Positions 26,663 to 36,130 of a stretch of DNA of 64,000 nucleotides are shown here, one piece after another. The position numbers and the translations under genes are program-made. Below the pieces are notes generated by a model. It had not been told where the DNA came from, searched no databases, and saw only the letters and a list, made by a program, of their open reading frames with translations. Position 1 is the stretch's first letter. Each line of letters begins with the position of its first letter. This stretch comes from Streptomyces sp. 11x1 (GTDB lineage: Bacteria > Actinomycetota > Actinomycetes > Streptomycetales > Streptomycetaceae): the NCBI RefSeq assembly GCF_032598905.1, contig NZ_CP122458.1, positions 2,604,001 through 2,668,000 on the forward strand. Reading direction: 5' to 3'.

Positions 26663-27040
26663 CGTTTCACCCTACTGCCGGGCAGACGATGCGCCCCCTC
26701 CTCACCGAACGGGCGAGGCCGCGACACCTCGGGGCAGGCCCCGCCGGCCTTCGCCGGGAAAAAGGTGACCGGCTTCGCCGCCGCCTGGACCACACTGGCC
26801 CCGTTCCCCACGGCCCGTTGCCACTGCGGGTCGCCGCCGCTGCTGACATCGGCCCGCTCGCCGCGCACCCAGGTTCTACCACCGCCAGGACGCCACGTTC
26901 CACGTCAAGTCGCTGGCTCCCACGCCCCGGCTGGGGACCGCGTACTCGCTGCTGTCCGCCCGGAAGTGGGTATGCCCTTCAGCACACGCCATGGAGACGC
27001 GCCGAACGGCTCCGGACCCACCGCGCTCCCGGGATGCGGC
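26663..27040. other. Gap with an unassigned coding remnant
   Basis: No intact gene is supported. Around 26870-26970 the plus strand reads FYHRQDATFHVKSLAP followed by TPRLGTAYSLLSARKW, which has protein-like composition but neither a start nor a continuation. It may be a gene fragment. I cannot name the family. Confidence 0.4.
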
Positions 27041-28399
27041 TCAACGGAGCCCCGATCCAAGATCCGTGAGCAAGTCGTCCAGCACCGCTTCCTCCTCGAC
27101 CCGGACGCCGCGCTCGGCGAGGGCGACCGCCAGGGCGGGGTCCCAGGGAGTCGCGGCGGACGGGCCCGTCAGGTCCGGGGCCTCGGTCACTGTGGTTACT
27201 GCTGCCCGGTAGTCGGCCGCGGTGTAGCGCCACGGCCGCCAAGGGACGCTTCGCGCCAGAGCCCCGGCGATACGCACGCCGCCCCAGTCGAAATCTCCGT
27301 GGTAGAGGAGGAGGGCTCCCCGCATGGACAGCTCGCGCAGCAAGGTGAGCGCGGCGGCCGACGGCTGCCCCTGGAGGCACACCATCGGCGGACACGCCGG
27401 GCCGAGAGTGTCGGCGGCGGCGGACAGCACTGCCGGGTTCTCGCAGATGTGAACGGTTCCCTCTACAGGTGCGGAGGCCACCGGTGCGAGACGGGTGAGG
27501 GAGCGGAGCGTCAGCACAGCGGGTTCCCCTGCGTCTGCCATCCAGGCGAGGGCCGGAGTACCGCGCAGGTTGAGGGTGAGGACGGTCGATGACAGGTCGT
27601 CCTTGAGCAGACCCGCCGAGGCCCACGCCTCCCGCCGCCACTGCGCACCGGAGCCGTCGGGGAAGCCGGTGAGGCAACGGATGCCGGACAGCACGAGAGT
27701 GGCGAGCGGCGTCCCCTCGTCCAGGGCATGGGCGCCCGAGAGATTCCGTGCGGCGAACGTCGCCCTCGATGTCGGGGGCGACACGGGCAGCGCACGCAGT
27801 GCGCGCACGGCGGCCTCCACCAAGGGGGCCGCTGCTTCCGGTGTTCGGGCGAGACGTCGTACGAGACCGTCACGGCGGATCCGCTCGGCCCAGCGGGCCA
27901 GCTCCGCGTCGAGATCGCCGAGCGGGGCGTACGCCTCCTCCCAGGCCCGTTCCTCCCTGTTCCGTGCCTCGGCGCGGAGTACGACAGGGCCGGTGAGGGC
28001 GACGACGGCCGCCGCCAGTCCGCCGGGGCTGACACCGGAGCGACGCAGGATCTCGTCCACCGTGGCAAGACGGATGGTGAGGGAGCCGCGGGCTCGTGGC
28101 GCCCGTCCCAGCAGGCTTTCGGCGGCGCGCTGTTGGAACTCATCGGGATCGGACAAGGTGACGGAGCCGGTGAGCGGCCGGCCGCGGGCCATGCGCTGCC
28201 GTACGCGGTCCACGAACCAGGCGAGGCCGGGATCGCCGAGCAGGCGTCCGAGACGCTCGGTGTCGATATCGGCCCCGGTTTCTGCCGGCGGCGGCCCCAT
28301 CGGCGTTTCGTCCGCGCCGGCGTCCGGCGGTGTCGCGCGTCCGGGCGCCGCCCGGCCTCCGTCGCGGTCGGGCGGGATCGCCGAATGGTTCACGTCCAC
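27041..28399 (-). CDS. Wadjet JetD-like protein (TIGR02679; DUF3323/DUF2399)
   Basis: 452 aa, last gene of a Wadjet-type operon. The C-terminal half is the DUF2399/toprim-like nuclease of JetD: Glu in HICENPAVLS (about residue 320) and DxD in LYHGDFDWGGVRIAG (about 369-371) match the toprim acidic triad. The N-terminal half (DUF3323-like) starts after a 45-residue disordered Pro/Ala/Gly segment. In Wadjet, JetD cuts circular plasmid DNA after JetABC loop extrusion. GTG 28399 overlaps the end of jetC by 10 bp; GTG 28393 is an alternative. Confidence 0.9.
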   Translation of the reverse strand: MDVNHSAIPPDRDGGRAAPGRATPPDAGADETPMGPPPAETGADIDTERLGRLLGDPGLAWFVDRVRQRMARGRPLTGSVTLSDPDEFQQRAAESLLGRAPRARGSLTIRLATVDEILRRSGVSPGGLAAAVVALTGPVVLRAEARNREERAWEEAYAPLGDLDAELARWAERIRRDGLVRRLARTPEAAAPLVEAAVRALRALPVSPPTSRATFAARNLSGAHALDEGTPLATLVLSGIRCLTGFPDGSGAQWRREAWASAGLLKDDLSSTVLTLNLRGTPALAWMADAGEPAVLTLRSLTRLAPVASAPVEGTVHICENPAVLSAAADTLGPACPPMVCLQGQPSAAALTLLRELSMRGALLLYHGDFDWGGVRIAGALARSVPWRPWRYTAADYRAAVTTVTEAPDLTGPSAATPWDPALAVALAERGVRVEEEAVLDDLLTDLGSGLR

Positions 28400-31300
28400 A
28401 GGGCCCCTTGTCCGTCGGCGCTGTCGACCGCGGCGGCCCGCTCCGGCTCACGCGATGGACTCACCGGCCCGTCGGGCCTCTCGTCGGAGTCGCCGCCACC
28501 GGCAGCCACGAGCGCGTCCGGTCGGGCACCGGGCTCCGTCCCACGCCGCCGCTCGCTGCCGTCCCATTCCCACCGCGTCACCAGTACGGCGTCGATGTCG
28601 TCGACACGGGCGAGCTGGGCGATGGCGATGCCCGGCACCTGGGGGTAGCAGGCCCATTCGCGTTCGCTGGTCATGACGACGTCGAGGTCGAAGGCGCGCA
28701 GCAGACCGAGGCACTTGGCGCGCGAGTCGTCGTCCACGCCGGCGAACGCCTCGTCCAGGGTGACCAGGCGCGGGGCGTGCGCGCCGCCCGCGCTCGCGTA
28801 ATGCGACGACGCCGCTGCGAACAGGGGGACGGACGCGGCCAGCACACGCTCCCCGCCCGAGGCCGGTCCGGTGGCCGGTACCCACTTGCCGTGCTGGTGG
28901 CGTTCGACGCCGAACTCGTGCCAGGAACGGTAGTCGAGGGCGGCCGTGAGGTCCTCCAGCCAGCTGCCGGAGCTGTCGTCGGCCTGCCGGTGGGCGATCT
29001 GCTCCTGGAGGAACGCGCCGACCGCGGCCCGGTCCTCGGGCGACCACGCGTCCGCGGACTGACGCAGCCGCTCGCGGGCCCGGGCCAGTCCCTGCGGGGC
29101 CCGGCGGGACGCCCTCCACACCAGCCGCAGCTTCATGCCCGTGGAGGTCGGGCGCTCCTCCAGTTCCCTGTTCATGGCCGCCACCTGTCGTTCCGCCGCG
29201 CCGATCAGTTCCTGGAGCGTTCCGGCGACCTCGGTGATCAGATGGGTCTGGAGGATCTCGCGCTCGCGTGCGGACAGGATGCGCGTCAGTTCCGTCACCT
29301 CCACGGCCAGCGCCTCGGCCAGCTCGGGCACGGCCCGCTCCCGGCCCTGGTAGACGATGTCGACCCGCATACCGTCCTCGCTCGGACGGGCGGTGGCGCT
29401 GTGGCCGTGCCGCGACAGCGCGTCCTGGAGCCGGCCGAACTCCTCGCTCAGCCGCTTCTGCACGCGCTCCCAGGCCGCGTCGGTGTCGTCGATCGAGGAG
29501 AGCCGTGACTCCACGGCCCGCGCGAGGGCGATGGCGGGGGTCGCCGCCCACGCCCCTCCCCCGTCGTCCGGCACCTGGACATCGGGCAGCGCGACGGCGA
29601 GCAGTCCCGTCGCGGCGAACCGCTGGAGCGCCGCGACGGCTTCCTCCCGCGCGGCGGTCGCCTCGACGACGTCCTCGGCGAGCCGCTCGATGCGTCCCTC
29701 GGCACGGCTGGCCCGCCGGTCGGCGTCACCGTACTCCGCCCGGGCCTGCCCCTGTTCCTGCTCGCAGACCCGGGCCGCCTCGGCCGTCTCCTCCAGTTGC
29801 CTCTGCAGCTCGGCGACAGCCGCTCCGACGGTGGACCGGAGCGTCGTGAGGTGTTCGTCCGCCGCCGCGGCCGCCCGGCCCGCCTCCGTGGCGCGCGCCG
29901 CGAGTTCGGACACGAGGAGTTCGGCCCGGTGGGTCTCCTCCTGTTCGCCGGTCACCGCGCGTTCGGCGTCGACGCGTTCGCGCAGTGCGGGCCACAGGGC
30001 CGCCAGGAGGGCGGTGTGGTCGGCGAGCGCCTGGCGCACGGCGCCCAGTGCCGTGTGGTCGGTGGGGAGGTTCAGGGCGGCCGCCGTGTCGGCCAGTTCG
30101 GCCGCCGCGCGCTCGGCCCCCGATGTCGCCGGGGCGAGTTCGGCAGCCCGCTCGTCCCTCCGGGCACGGGCTCGGCGAACCGCTTCGGTCGCGGCGGTGA
30201 CACGGGCGTGGGCGTGCCGCAGGTCGTCGTCGTCCGGTAGTGCGGCGAGTTCGGCGTCCAACACGGCACGCCGCCCGGCAACGGCGCGGGACTCCTCGGC
30301 CAGTCGTTCCCTCTCCGCGGTCAAGCCGTCGATCTCGGCGCGCAGTTCTGCGATCCGGACGCGACGCGCCTGTTCCCGCGCCCCTTCTCCCACATACTGG
30401 GCGCTGTCCTTGGCCCAGCTTCCGGTGAGCGCGCCGACGCGGAAACGCCCGTCGGCGCAGACCCAGGTGTCGTGGCCGTCGGCCTCCCGGGCGGGCTCGC
30501 CGGGCCCGTCGCCGTCGCCGGCGGCCAACCCGATCGAGGCGAGCAGGCGCGCGACCGTCTCCTCCCCCACGGCTGCGGCCCCCGCGTCGGCGGGGTCGAC
30601 CGCCGGGCACAGCGCGCGGTCGAGGCCGGTTCCGCCGAGCAGCCCGACCGGGTCGAGCAGCACATCATGACCGTCCGCCGCGACCGTGGAGCCGTCCGGC
30701 CGCACCCAGGCGTCGAGGAGTCCGGAAGCCTCCAGCGCAGCTTCCAGTCCCGCGCGGTCGGCCTCGGCGAGGTGGGGACGGAAGTCGACCAGTCGCCACA
30801 GAGGAGCACCGGGGCCCCGGTCCCGCACGCCGGGGGTGCGCGTGTAAGGGGTCGCCGGGCCGCGCTCCCCACCCGTTTCGAGGGTGGTGAGTTCCTCCAC
30901 CGCGAGCCGCTGCCGCTCGTTCGTCGCCGCCTCGCGGTGGGCCAGTCCGGCCGCGTGGTCGGCCAGGCCGGCGGCGGCGGCGCGATGCGCCTCGCTCGCC
31001 GCCGTACGGGCGGGCAGCGGCCCGTCCAGTGAACTCGCCCAGTCCTGGACCGCGTCCAAGACCCCGGGCAGCCCCGGCACGCGCAGCTCGACGCACCCGG
31101 AAAGCCGCTCACGCACGGCTGTGACCAGGGCCCGCCCGGCCAGGGCGACGTGCTCCCGCGCCTCGGCCAGCCGCTCCTCCTCGTGCACGACCTCCTCGTC
31201 GGCCTCGTCGGCGCGCACCCTGGCGACACGGTGCCGTTCTTCGGCCTGCTCGGCCCCCGTGACGAGCTCCGCCACGTGCTCGACGGCGCGCCGCCTGCTC

Positions 31301-32595
31301 GCGGTCGCTTCGTCCGCCTCCCGGCGCAGGACCGTCTCGGGGGCTCCCTCCGTCCTGGGGACGTCGAGCCGGGCGGCCGTGGCGCTCTCGACCACCTCGT
31401 CCCTGATGCCGTCCAGCGTCTCCCGGGCGGACTTGAGCCGGTTGGCCGCGGTGGCGAGCCGCCCCAAGGCCCGGGTGTGCGCTTCGGCCGCCGTACGCCG
31501 GTCCGCCTCGGCCCGCTTCAGCTCTCCGGCCGTGCGGGAGGCGTCGTCCGCCGCCCGGTCGAGCGCGCGGGCGTCGCGCATCTCGGGCCGGGACCGCAGT
31601 GCGGTTTCCTGGGCGGCCAGCCGCGCGGCGCGCTCATCCAGGGTGGCGCCCCTCTGCCTGGCCTCCTCGCGGTCCGCCTCGGCCCGGTCGCGGTCCGTCT
31701 GTGCCTTGCCGAGTTCTCTCTGCAGGTGCTCGTACCGGGCGTGTTCGCGGCGGGGCAGGCGGGCGCGACGCCGGGAGGCGAGGCGGGCGTAGCGACGGTA
31801 GTGGTCGAGGAACGCCGAGGACGCCTGTTCGGCCTCGCGGGCCGCCCGCAGTTCCTCCTTCTCCTCGTCCAGTGACCGGAACGCCTCCGCCGCGTCGGCG
31901 ACGACCGCCTGGTCCATCGGCGGCAGCGCCTCGGTCAGTGCCCGGGAGAGTGCGGCCTCGCTGGGGCGCTTGGACAGCTGGGGCTGGCGCAGCTGGATCA
32001 GGAGGTCGACCAGGGCGCCGTAGCGCCGCTCCCCGAGACCGAAGAGGGCTTCGTCGACGGCCCTGCGGTAGGCCTTCGCCGTGTCGTACACCATGCCGTG
32101 GCCGCCGAGGGCCTCGGCGAGCCGGTCCCGGGACAGTGCCGTCCCGGTCGCGTCCAGCAGGTCGAGGCCTGCGCCGATCCGCTGGGCGGTGACCGCGTAC
32201 CAGTGGCGGGCGATGCCGCGTCCGGCGACCGCTTTCATTCCGCACAGCAGCGTGCGGAAGTGCGCCTCGCCCGTGGCGCCGTCGAGCCGGCCGAACTCGA
32301 TCCAGGTGTAGCCGAGCCGTTCGGGATGCGGGTGGGCGCCGCCCAGGAGCAGGTTCCACTCCATGCGCTTGCCCGGGTCGCCGTCGGGTTCGACGCGGCG
32401 GGCGGACAGGTCTCCGTCCAGGAGGAACGGCAGGGTGAGGGCGAGGACCTTCGACTTGCCGGTGCCGTTGTTGCCGCGCAGCAGCAACCGACCGTCGCGG
32501 AACCAGAACTCCTCGATGTCGTAGTGGAAGAGATCGACGAGTCCGATGCGCAGGGGGCGCCACCTGCCGGGAGCGGGAGCGGGGAGCGCGGTCAC
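28390..32595 (-). CDS. Wadjet JetC-like SMC/MukB-type ATPase (TIGR02680)
   Basis: 1,401-aa SMC-like motor. Walker A GNNGTGKSK is at residues 41-49. Long Ala/Glu/Arg-rich coiled-coil arms follow, interrupted near the middle by a Gly/Asp-rich hinge-like part. The ABC signature SGGER lies near 1246 and Walker B RLVTLDEAF near 1276-1284. About 100 extra residues, acidic and disordered, close the protein. With JetA and JetB it would form the loop-extruding complex that recognises plasmids. GTG 32595 follows jetB by 7 bp, with AGGTGA as SD. Confidence 0.93.
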   Translation of the reverse strand: MTALPAPAPGRWRPLRIGLVDLFHYDIEEFWFRDGRLLLRGNNGTGKSKVLALTLPFLLDGDLSARRVEPDGDPGKRMEWNLLLGGAHPHPERLGYTWIEFGRLDGATGEAHFRTLLCGMKAVAGRGIARHWYAVTAQRIGAGLDLLDATGTALSRDRLAEALGGHGMVYDTAKAYRRAVDEALFGLGERRYGALVDLLIQLRQPQLSKRPSEAALSRALTEALPPMDQAVVADAAEAFRSLDEEKEELRAAREAEQASSAFLDHYRRYARLASRRRARLPRREHARYEHLQRELGKAQTDRDRAEADREEARQRGATLDERAARLAAQETALRSRPEMRDARALDRAADDASRTAGELKRAEADRRTAAEAHTRALGRLATAANRLKSARETLDGIRDEVVESATAARLDVPRTEGAPETVLRREADEATASRRRAVEHVAELVTGAEQAEERHRVARVRADEADEEVVHEEERLAEAREHVALAGRALVTAVRERLSGCVELRVPGLPGVLDAVQDWASSLDGPLPARTAASEAHRAAAAGLADHAAGLAHREAATNERQRLAVEELTTLETGGERGPATPYTRTPGVRDRGPGAPLWRLVDFRPHLAEADRAGLEAALEASGLLDAWVRPDGSTVAADGHDVLLDPVGLLGGTGLDRALCPAVDPADAGAAAVGEETVARLLASIGLAAGDGDGPGEPAREADGHDTWVCADGRFRVGALTGSWAKDSAQYVGEGAREQARRVRIAELRAEIDGLTAERERLAEESRAVAGRRAVLDAELAALPDDDDLRHAHARVTAATEAVRRARARRDERAAELAPATSGAERAAAELADTAAALNLPTDHTALGAVRQALADHTALLAALWPALRERVDAERAVTGEQEETHRAELLVSELAARATEAGRAAAAADEHLTTLRSTVGAAVAELQRQLEETAEAARVCEQEQGQARAEYGDADRRASRAEGRIERLAEDVVEATAAREEAVAALQRFAATGLLAVALPDVQVPDDGGGAWAATPAIALARAVESRLSSIDDTDAAWERVQKRLSEEFGRLQDALSRHGHSATARPSEDGMRVDIVYQGRERAVPELAEALAVEVTELTRILSAREREILQTHLITEVAGTLQELIGAAERQVAAMNRELEERPTSTGMKLRLVWRASRRAPQGLARARERLRQSADAWSPEDRAAVGAFLQEQIAHRQADDSSGSWLEDLTAALDYRSWHEFGVERHQHGKWVPATGPASGGERVLAASVPLFAAASSHYASAGGAHAPRLVTLDEAFAGVDDDSRAKCLGLLRAFDLDVVMTSEREWACYPQVPGIAIAQLARVDDIDAVLVTRWEWDGSERRRGTEPGARPDALVAAGGGDSDERPDGPVSPSREPERAAAVDSADGQGALWT

Positions 32596-32602
32596 TGGGT
32601 GT

Positions 32603-33859
32603 TCACCTTTCGTCCTGCACGGGCTGCACTTGCTGCGCGGTCGTGGCGGGGGGCCGTCGAGCCCCTCCGGGCTCCCTGACGACGGGCTCGCCGACCGCGT
32701 ACCGGGCGAGGGCCGGCCGCGGTACGACGCCCTTTTCGGTGCGCTCGGCCAGTCCCAGCGCGACCAGCTTGGTGAGGGCCTGCTCGACGAGTTCGGGCTC
32801 GGCTCCCGGTTCCCTCGCCGACTTGGCCCAGAACCCTCCGTGTTCCACGGCCAGTTCCCGTACCCGGGCCGCCAGCTCCGCCGGTTCCACCGCCCGGCCC
32901 GCCCGTGCCAGGTACCCCGCCAGCAACAGCGTGATGTGCCCGTGGGTGCCCTGTTCCGGCATGCGCACGTCCGTGAGATCGTCCAGTGGGTCGACCATGG
33001 CGATGCCCTCGGCCCGGACCTCCGGGACGAGTCCCGTCAGCTCGTTGATGCGGGCGGTGATGAAGCCGCGCTGCCGGGTGAGGTAGGCCAGTTCGTCGTC
33101 GGTCAGGTCGTCGTAGTACAGCACCGGGTCGTCGAGGAGGATGCGGGTGAGCTTCCAGCGGACCGCCCGGAACCTGAGCTCGTCGCTGTCCAGGGCGGTC
33201 CAGGCGGTCATCTCCACCAGGCGCTCCTCGAAGCCCTCCGCCTCGACCATGGACGGACCCCGCAGGGACGCCGGCACTCCGGCCAGCACGCGCCGCCGCA
33301 CGTCGTACAGCACGTCGCCCGATCCGCTGACGTAGGCGTCCTCGTCGCCGGCCACCCGCCGCAGTACCCCGAGCCGCAGCAGCACGCGGACGACGGCCGC
33401 GAGGTCGAGGCGCTCGTCACGCCGCTCCAGCGTGAACGTGATCCCGGCGGCGACGAGTTCGGGATCGGCGGCGGCCAGGACGACCTGCTCGGCGAGGCGT
33501 CCGAGCGCCACCTGTGACTCGCCCCGTTCCAGCGCGGCCAGGGCCAGGCAGAGCAGGACGTAGCGGCGGCGGGTGAAGGGCAGGGCACTGCGGGCGGCCT
33601 CGCGCGCCGGGTGCGTGGAGTCGGTGAGGGTGCCCGGCGTCTTGCGCAGCCGTGCGGCGTCGGCGTCCGTGCGCAGTGTCCAGCCGACGTTGCGTTCGAA
33701 CCATTCCCGCAGCTCGGCGGTGTGCCGACGCACCAGCCGGAACTCGTCGGCGTACGGCCCGTCGGCGGTGAGCAGCGGCTCCTTCAGCAGAGCTCGTGCG
33801 GCCTTCTGAAGGTCGGCCTGCCGCTGGCCGTCGAGGACATCGGCGAGGGGGCCACTCAT
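32603..33859 (-). CDS. Wadjet JetB-like protein (TIGR02678; DUF2398)
   Basis: 418-aa winged-helix-rich subunit corresponding to MukE/JetB in the SMC-like complex. Family-typical segments are FTRRRYVLLCLALAALERGESQ near residue 95 and DDPVLYYDDLTDDELAYLTRQR near residue 270. The C-terminus is Pro/Gln-rich. ATG 33859 overlaps the jetA stop as ATGA, so expression is coupled. The assignment rests on recall of TIGR02678 and on the gene order. Confidence 0.88.
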   Translation of the reverse strand: MSGPLADVLDGQRQADLQKAARALLKEPLLTADGPYADEFRLVRRHTAELREWFERNVGWTLRTDADAARLRKTPGTLTDSTHPAREAARSALPFTRRRYVLLCLALAALERGESQVALGRLAEQVVLAAADPELVAAGITFTLERRDERLDLAAVVRVLLRLGVLRRVAGDEDAYVSGSGDVLYDVRRRVLAGVPASLRGPSMVEAEGFEERLVEMTAWTALDSDELRFRAVRWKLTRILLDDPVLYYDDLTDDELAYLTRQRGFITARINELTGLVPEVRAEGIAMVDPLDDLTDVRMPEQGTHGHITLLLAGYLARAGRAVEPAELAARVRELAVEHGGFWAKSAREPGAEPELVEQALTKLVALGLAERTEKGVVPRPALARYAVGEPVVREPGGARRPPATTAQQVQPVQDER

Positions 33860-35466
33860 CGGTCCTCCGCGAGCTGGGGAACGGTGTCCCGTCGGGGGAC
33901 CGGGAAGGGAACGGACGTCGATGCCGGCGCGGCAGCATGACCGTGCCCGACCGTGAGGTCGACGATGTCGATCAGGTGGTCGGGGCCGCTGAACACACCG
34001 TCGGGCGTGTGCACTTCGGCCGTCGATCCGTCGTCGAGGGCAGTCAACCTGATCTCCATCGATCCGTCCCCGCTGGTGGCCGCGGTGGTCGTCGTGCCCG
34101 GCCGCCAGGTGGCGAGCGCGTCGCCGAGCAGCCGCAGGAACAACTGGAAGGCGAGCGGGTCGAGTTCGCCGAGCCGGGACAGCCGCACCGGTCCGCCCGT
34201 CACGAGCCGGTCCCTGGCCCGTCTGGTCTCCGCCGACTGCCGGGCGGCGACTTCGGCGAGCCGGCGCCTGGCCTCGCTCCGGTCGGCCACCTTGCGCGGC
34301 TTGCCACGCCGCTCGTAACTACCCGTGCGGCGCAGCTGGGGGCTGACCCGCAGCGGTCGCGCCTCGGTCCACGGGGTGGAGGCCGGCTCCGGGGAGGCCG
34401 TCCGCTCGACGAGGGTCTCGGCGTCGACGGTGAGGTGCCGGGAGGAGTGCAGTCCGAACGCCACGCGCCACAGCCGGTGCCGTGCCTCGTCGTCCGGGGC
34501 CTGGGCGAACCAGCGGGCCAGGGTACGGAAGTCGGCCGATCGGTCCGAGCGTCCGGCCCGCCGCTCGTTGAGCTGCCGTACGACGGCCAGAAGCTGCGGG
34601 ATCGAGCCCAGCGCCCGTCCGCGCAGCAGCCTGGCCTGCGACTCCCGTCCCTCCCCCGACACGAACCACTCGGCGAGCCCGGACCACCGTGCGGCCCACC
34701 GCTGGTATGCGACCGCCTCGGCCTGCTCGGCTTCCTCGGGAGCGGCGTCGGCGGCCTCGCGGGCGGCGGCGCTCCGCAGCAGCGGGCCGACGCCCTCCTG
34801 CTCCTCCAGTTCCCCGATCAGCAGGGCGATCCGCCCGCCGAGGGTGATGAGGTCCTGGATGAAGCGCTCCAGGTACTGGATCAGCCGGTCCTTGTAGGCG
34901 AGGAACGCCTCGACCTCGATGTCGTGCAGGTCGATGGTGCGCTGCAGTGAGCCCATGAAGGCACGGGCGTTGTCGGCGAGATCGGTGAACCGCGCCGTCA
35001 GCACGGACAGGGCGATGTACGTCTTGGCCGGGTCCGGCTCGTCCTCCGCGGCGATCACCAGCAGTGCCCGTAGCTGCGTGACGATGTCGTGCAGCGCGAC
35101 CGCCTGGAGTTCCCCGCGCCGCCCCAGCACCTCGTCGTACGTCCCCAGCGCCGCCTCGGCCGCCTCGCCGGCCCGGGTGAGCTGGTAGATGAACCGCCTG
35201 CGGTAGAAGTCCTCGACCGCCGTCACCCGCGCGTGGTCCGGGTCGGCCCGCAGGTTGCCCCACTCCACGAGCTTGTCCAGCGCCTGCGTCACTGCTTCGA
35301 GCTCGGCGGGCCGGCTCCCCGCGTCCAGCACCGCGTACACGTCCTCCGGCCGCAGATGCACCGCGAACCGCTCCTTGGCGACGAGGAAGGCCCGCATGAC
35401 CTGGCGGTAGAGGAGGGCGTTGGGGGCTGTGAGGTGGGCGAAGGGGCTGTAGTCGCTGGGGGTCAT
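33856..35466 (-). CDS. Wadjet JetA-like protein (TIGR02677; DUF2397)
   Basis: 536-aa kleisin-like subunit (MukF counterpart). It starts MTPSDYSPFAHLTAPNALLY, then RQVMRAFLVAKERFAVHLRPEDVYAVL, the winged-helix start typical of TIGR02677. A helical middle contains RFTDLADNARAFMGSL. ATG 35466 is chosen by homology; the SD is poor, and GTG codons at 35490-35500 in the same frame are alternatives. It is the first gene of the jet set and follows an HATPase gene by 31 bp. Confidence 0.9.
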   Translation of the reverse strand: MTPSDYSPFAHLTAPNALLYRQVMRAFLVAKERFAVHLRPEDVYAVLDAGSRPAELEAVTQALDKLVEWGNLRADPDHARVTAVEDFYRRRFIYQLTRAGEAAEAALGTYDEVLGRRGELQAVALHDIVTQLRALLVIAAEDEPDPAKTYIALSVLTARFTDLADNARAFMGSLQRTIDLHDIEVEAFLAYKDRLIQYLERFIQDLITLGGRIALLIGELEEQEGVGPLLRSAAAREAADAAPEEAEQAEAVAYQRWAARWSGLAEWFVSGEGRESQARLLRGRALGSIPQLLAVVRQLNERRAGRSDRSADFRTLARWFAQAPDDEARHRLWRVAFGLHSSRHLTVDAETLVERTASPEPASTPWTEARPLRVSPQLRRTGSYERRGKPRKVADRSEARRRLAEVAARQSAETRRARDRLVTGGPVRLSRLGELDPLAFQLFLRLLGDALATWRPGTTTTAATSGDGSMEIRLTALDDGSTAEVHTPDGVFSGPDHLIDIVDLTVGHGHAAAPASTSVPFPVPRRDTVPQLAEDR

Positions 35467-35497
35467 CTCGCCACATTCTTCCACCACGGTCACGGGC

Positions 35498-35986
35498 TCA
35501 CGTCCGAGTCGTGAACACGCACTCCGCCCAGACGGTCTTCCCCGGGCCTTCGGGCCGGAGGTGCCAGCCCCAGCGGGTGGCGAGCGCAGCGACCAGGAGC
35601 AGCCCTCGGCCGCCGGTGCCCTCCGGGCCGGGGGCCGGTAGCGCTTCCGGCTCGGGCGGCGTGCGTTCGGTACGGGTGTCGGCGACCTCGATCCTGACCG
35701 TGCGGGCGGGTGCGCTCGCGTGGAGGAGCAGATGGAAGTCCCGGCCGGGGACGTGGCCGTGCCGTACGGCGTTGGCGGCCAGCTCACCGACCACCAGCAC
35801 GATCTCTTCGTGCCGACCGGTGCCGTACGGGATGCCCCAGGTGTCCAGCCGGTGCGCGGCCAGTCGGCGGGCGAGGCGGGCGCCCCGTGGTGTGGAGGTG
35901 AAACGCATCTCGAAGGTGCGGCTCAAGTCATCGCCGGGGGACATGAGTTGCGAGGCGCTGATGGGGCTGGGGAGTTGGCTCGTCAT
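35498..35986 (-). CDS. ATP-binding protein, HATPase_c/SpoIIAB-like
   Basis: 162-aa GHKL-fold protein of the anti-sigma/RsbW type common in Streptomyces. N-box VGELAANAVRHGHV is near residue 70 and the G-box GPEGTGGRGLLLVAALA near 128; the acidic ATP-binding DTRT precedes it. Such kinases bind a partner protein and are not sensor kinases. It ends 31 bp before jetA on the same strand, so it may be the leader gene of the Wadjet transcript. It diverges from the XRE gene at 36131. Confidence 0.87.
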   Translation of the reverse strand: MTSQLPSPISASQLMSPGDDLSRTFEMRFTSTPRGARLARRLAAHRLDTWGIPYGTGRHEEIVLVVGELAANAVRHGHVPGRDFHLLLHASAPARTVRIEVADTRTERTPPEPEALPAPGPEGTGGRGLLLVAALATRWGWHLRPEGPGKTVWAECVFTTRT

Positions 35987-36130
35987 GCCGACAACGGTGT
36001 CTCCGGTCGCGTAGCGTGACCAGTGGTGACGCACCGACGCGGGCCGTTGTACGCGGCGAGGCGGTACGGGTACGAGGTGCGCGGCGTGACGAGGCCGCCG
36101 GGGCCGCGTTGAGCGAGGGAGGCGGTGGCG

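Noticed and set aside
26689..27069. A 126-aa gene between DUF1707 and jetD
   Set aside because: Low-complexity Arg/Pro/His composition, no SD, overlaps the end of jetD. Kept only as an unassigned remnant.
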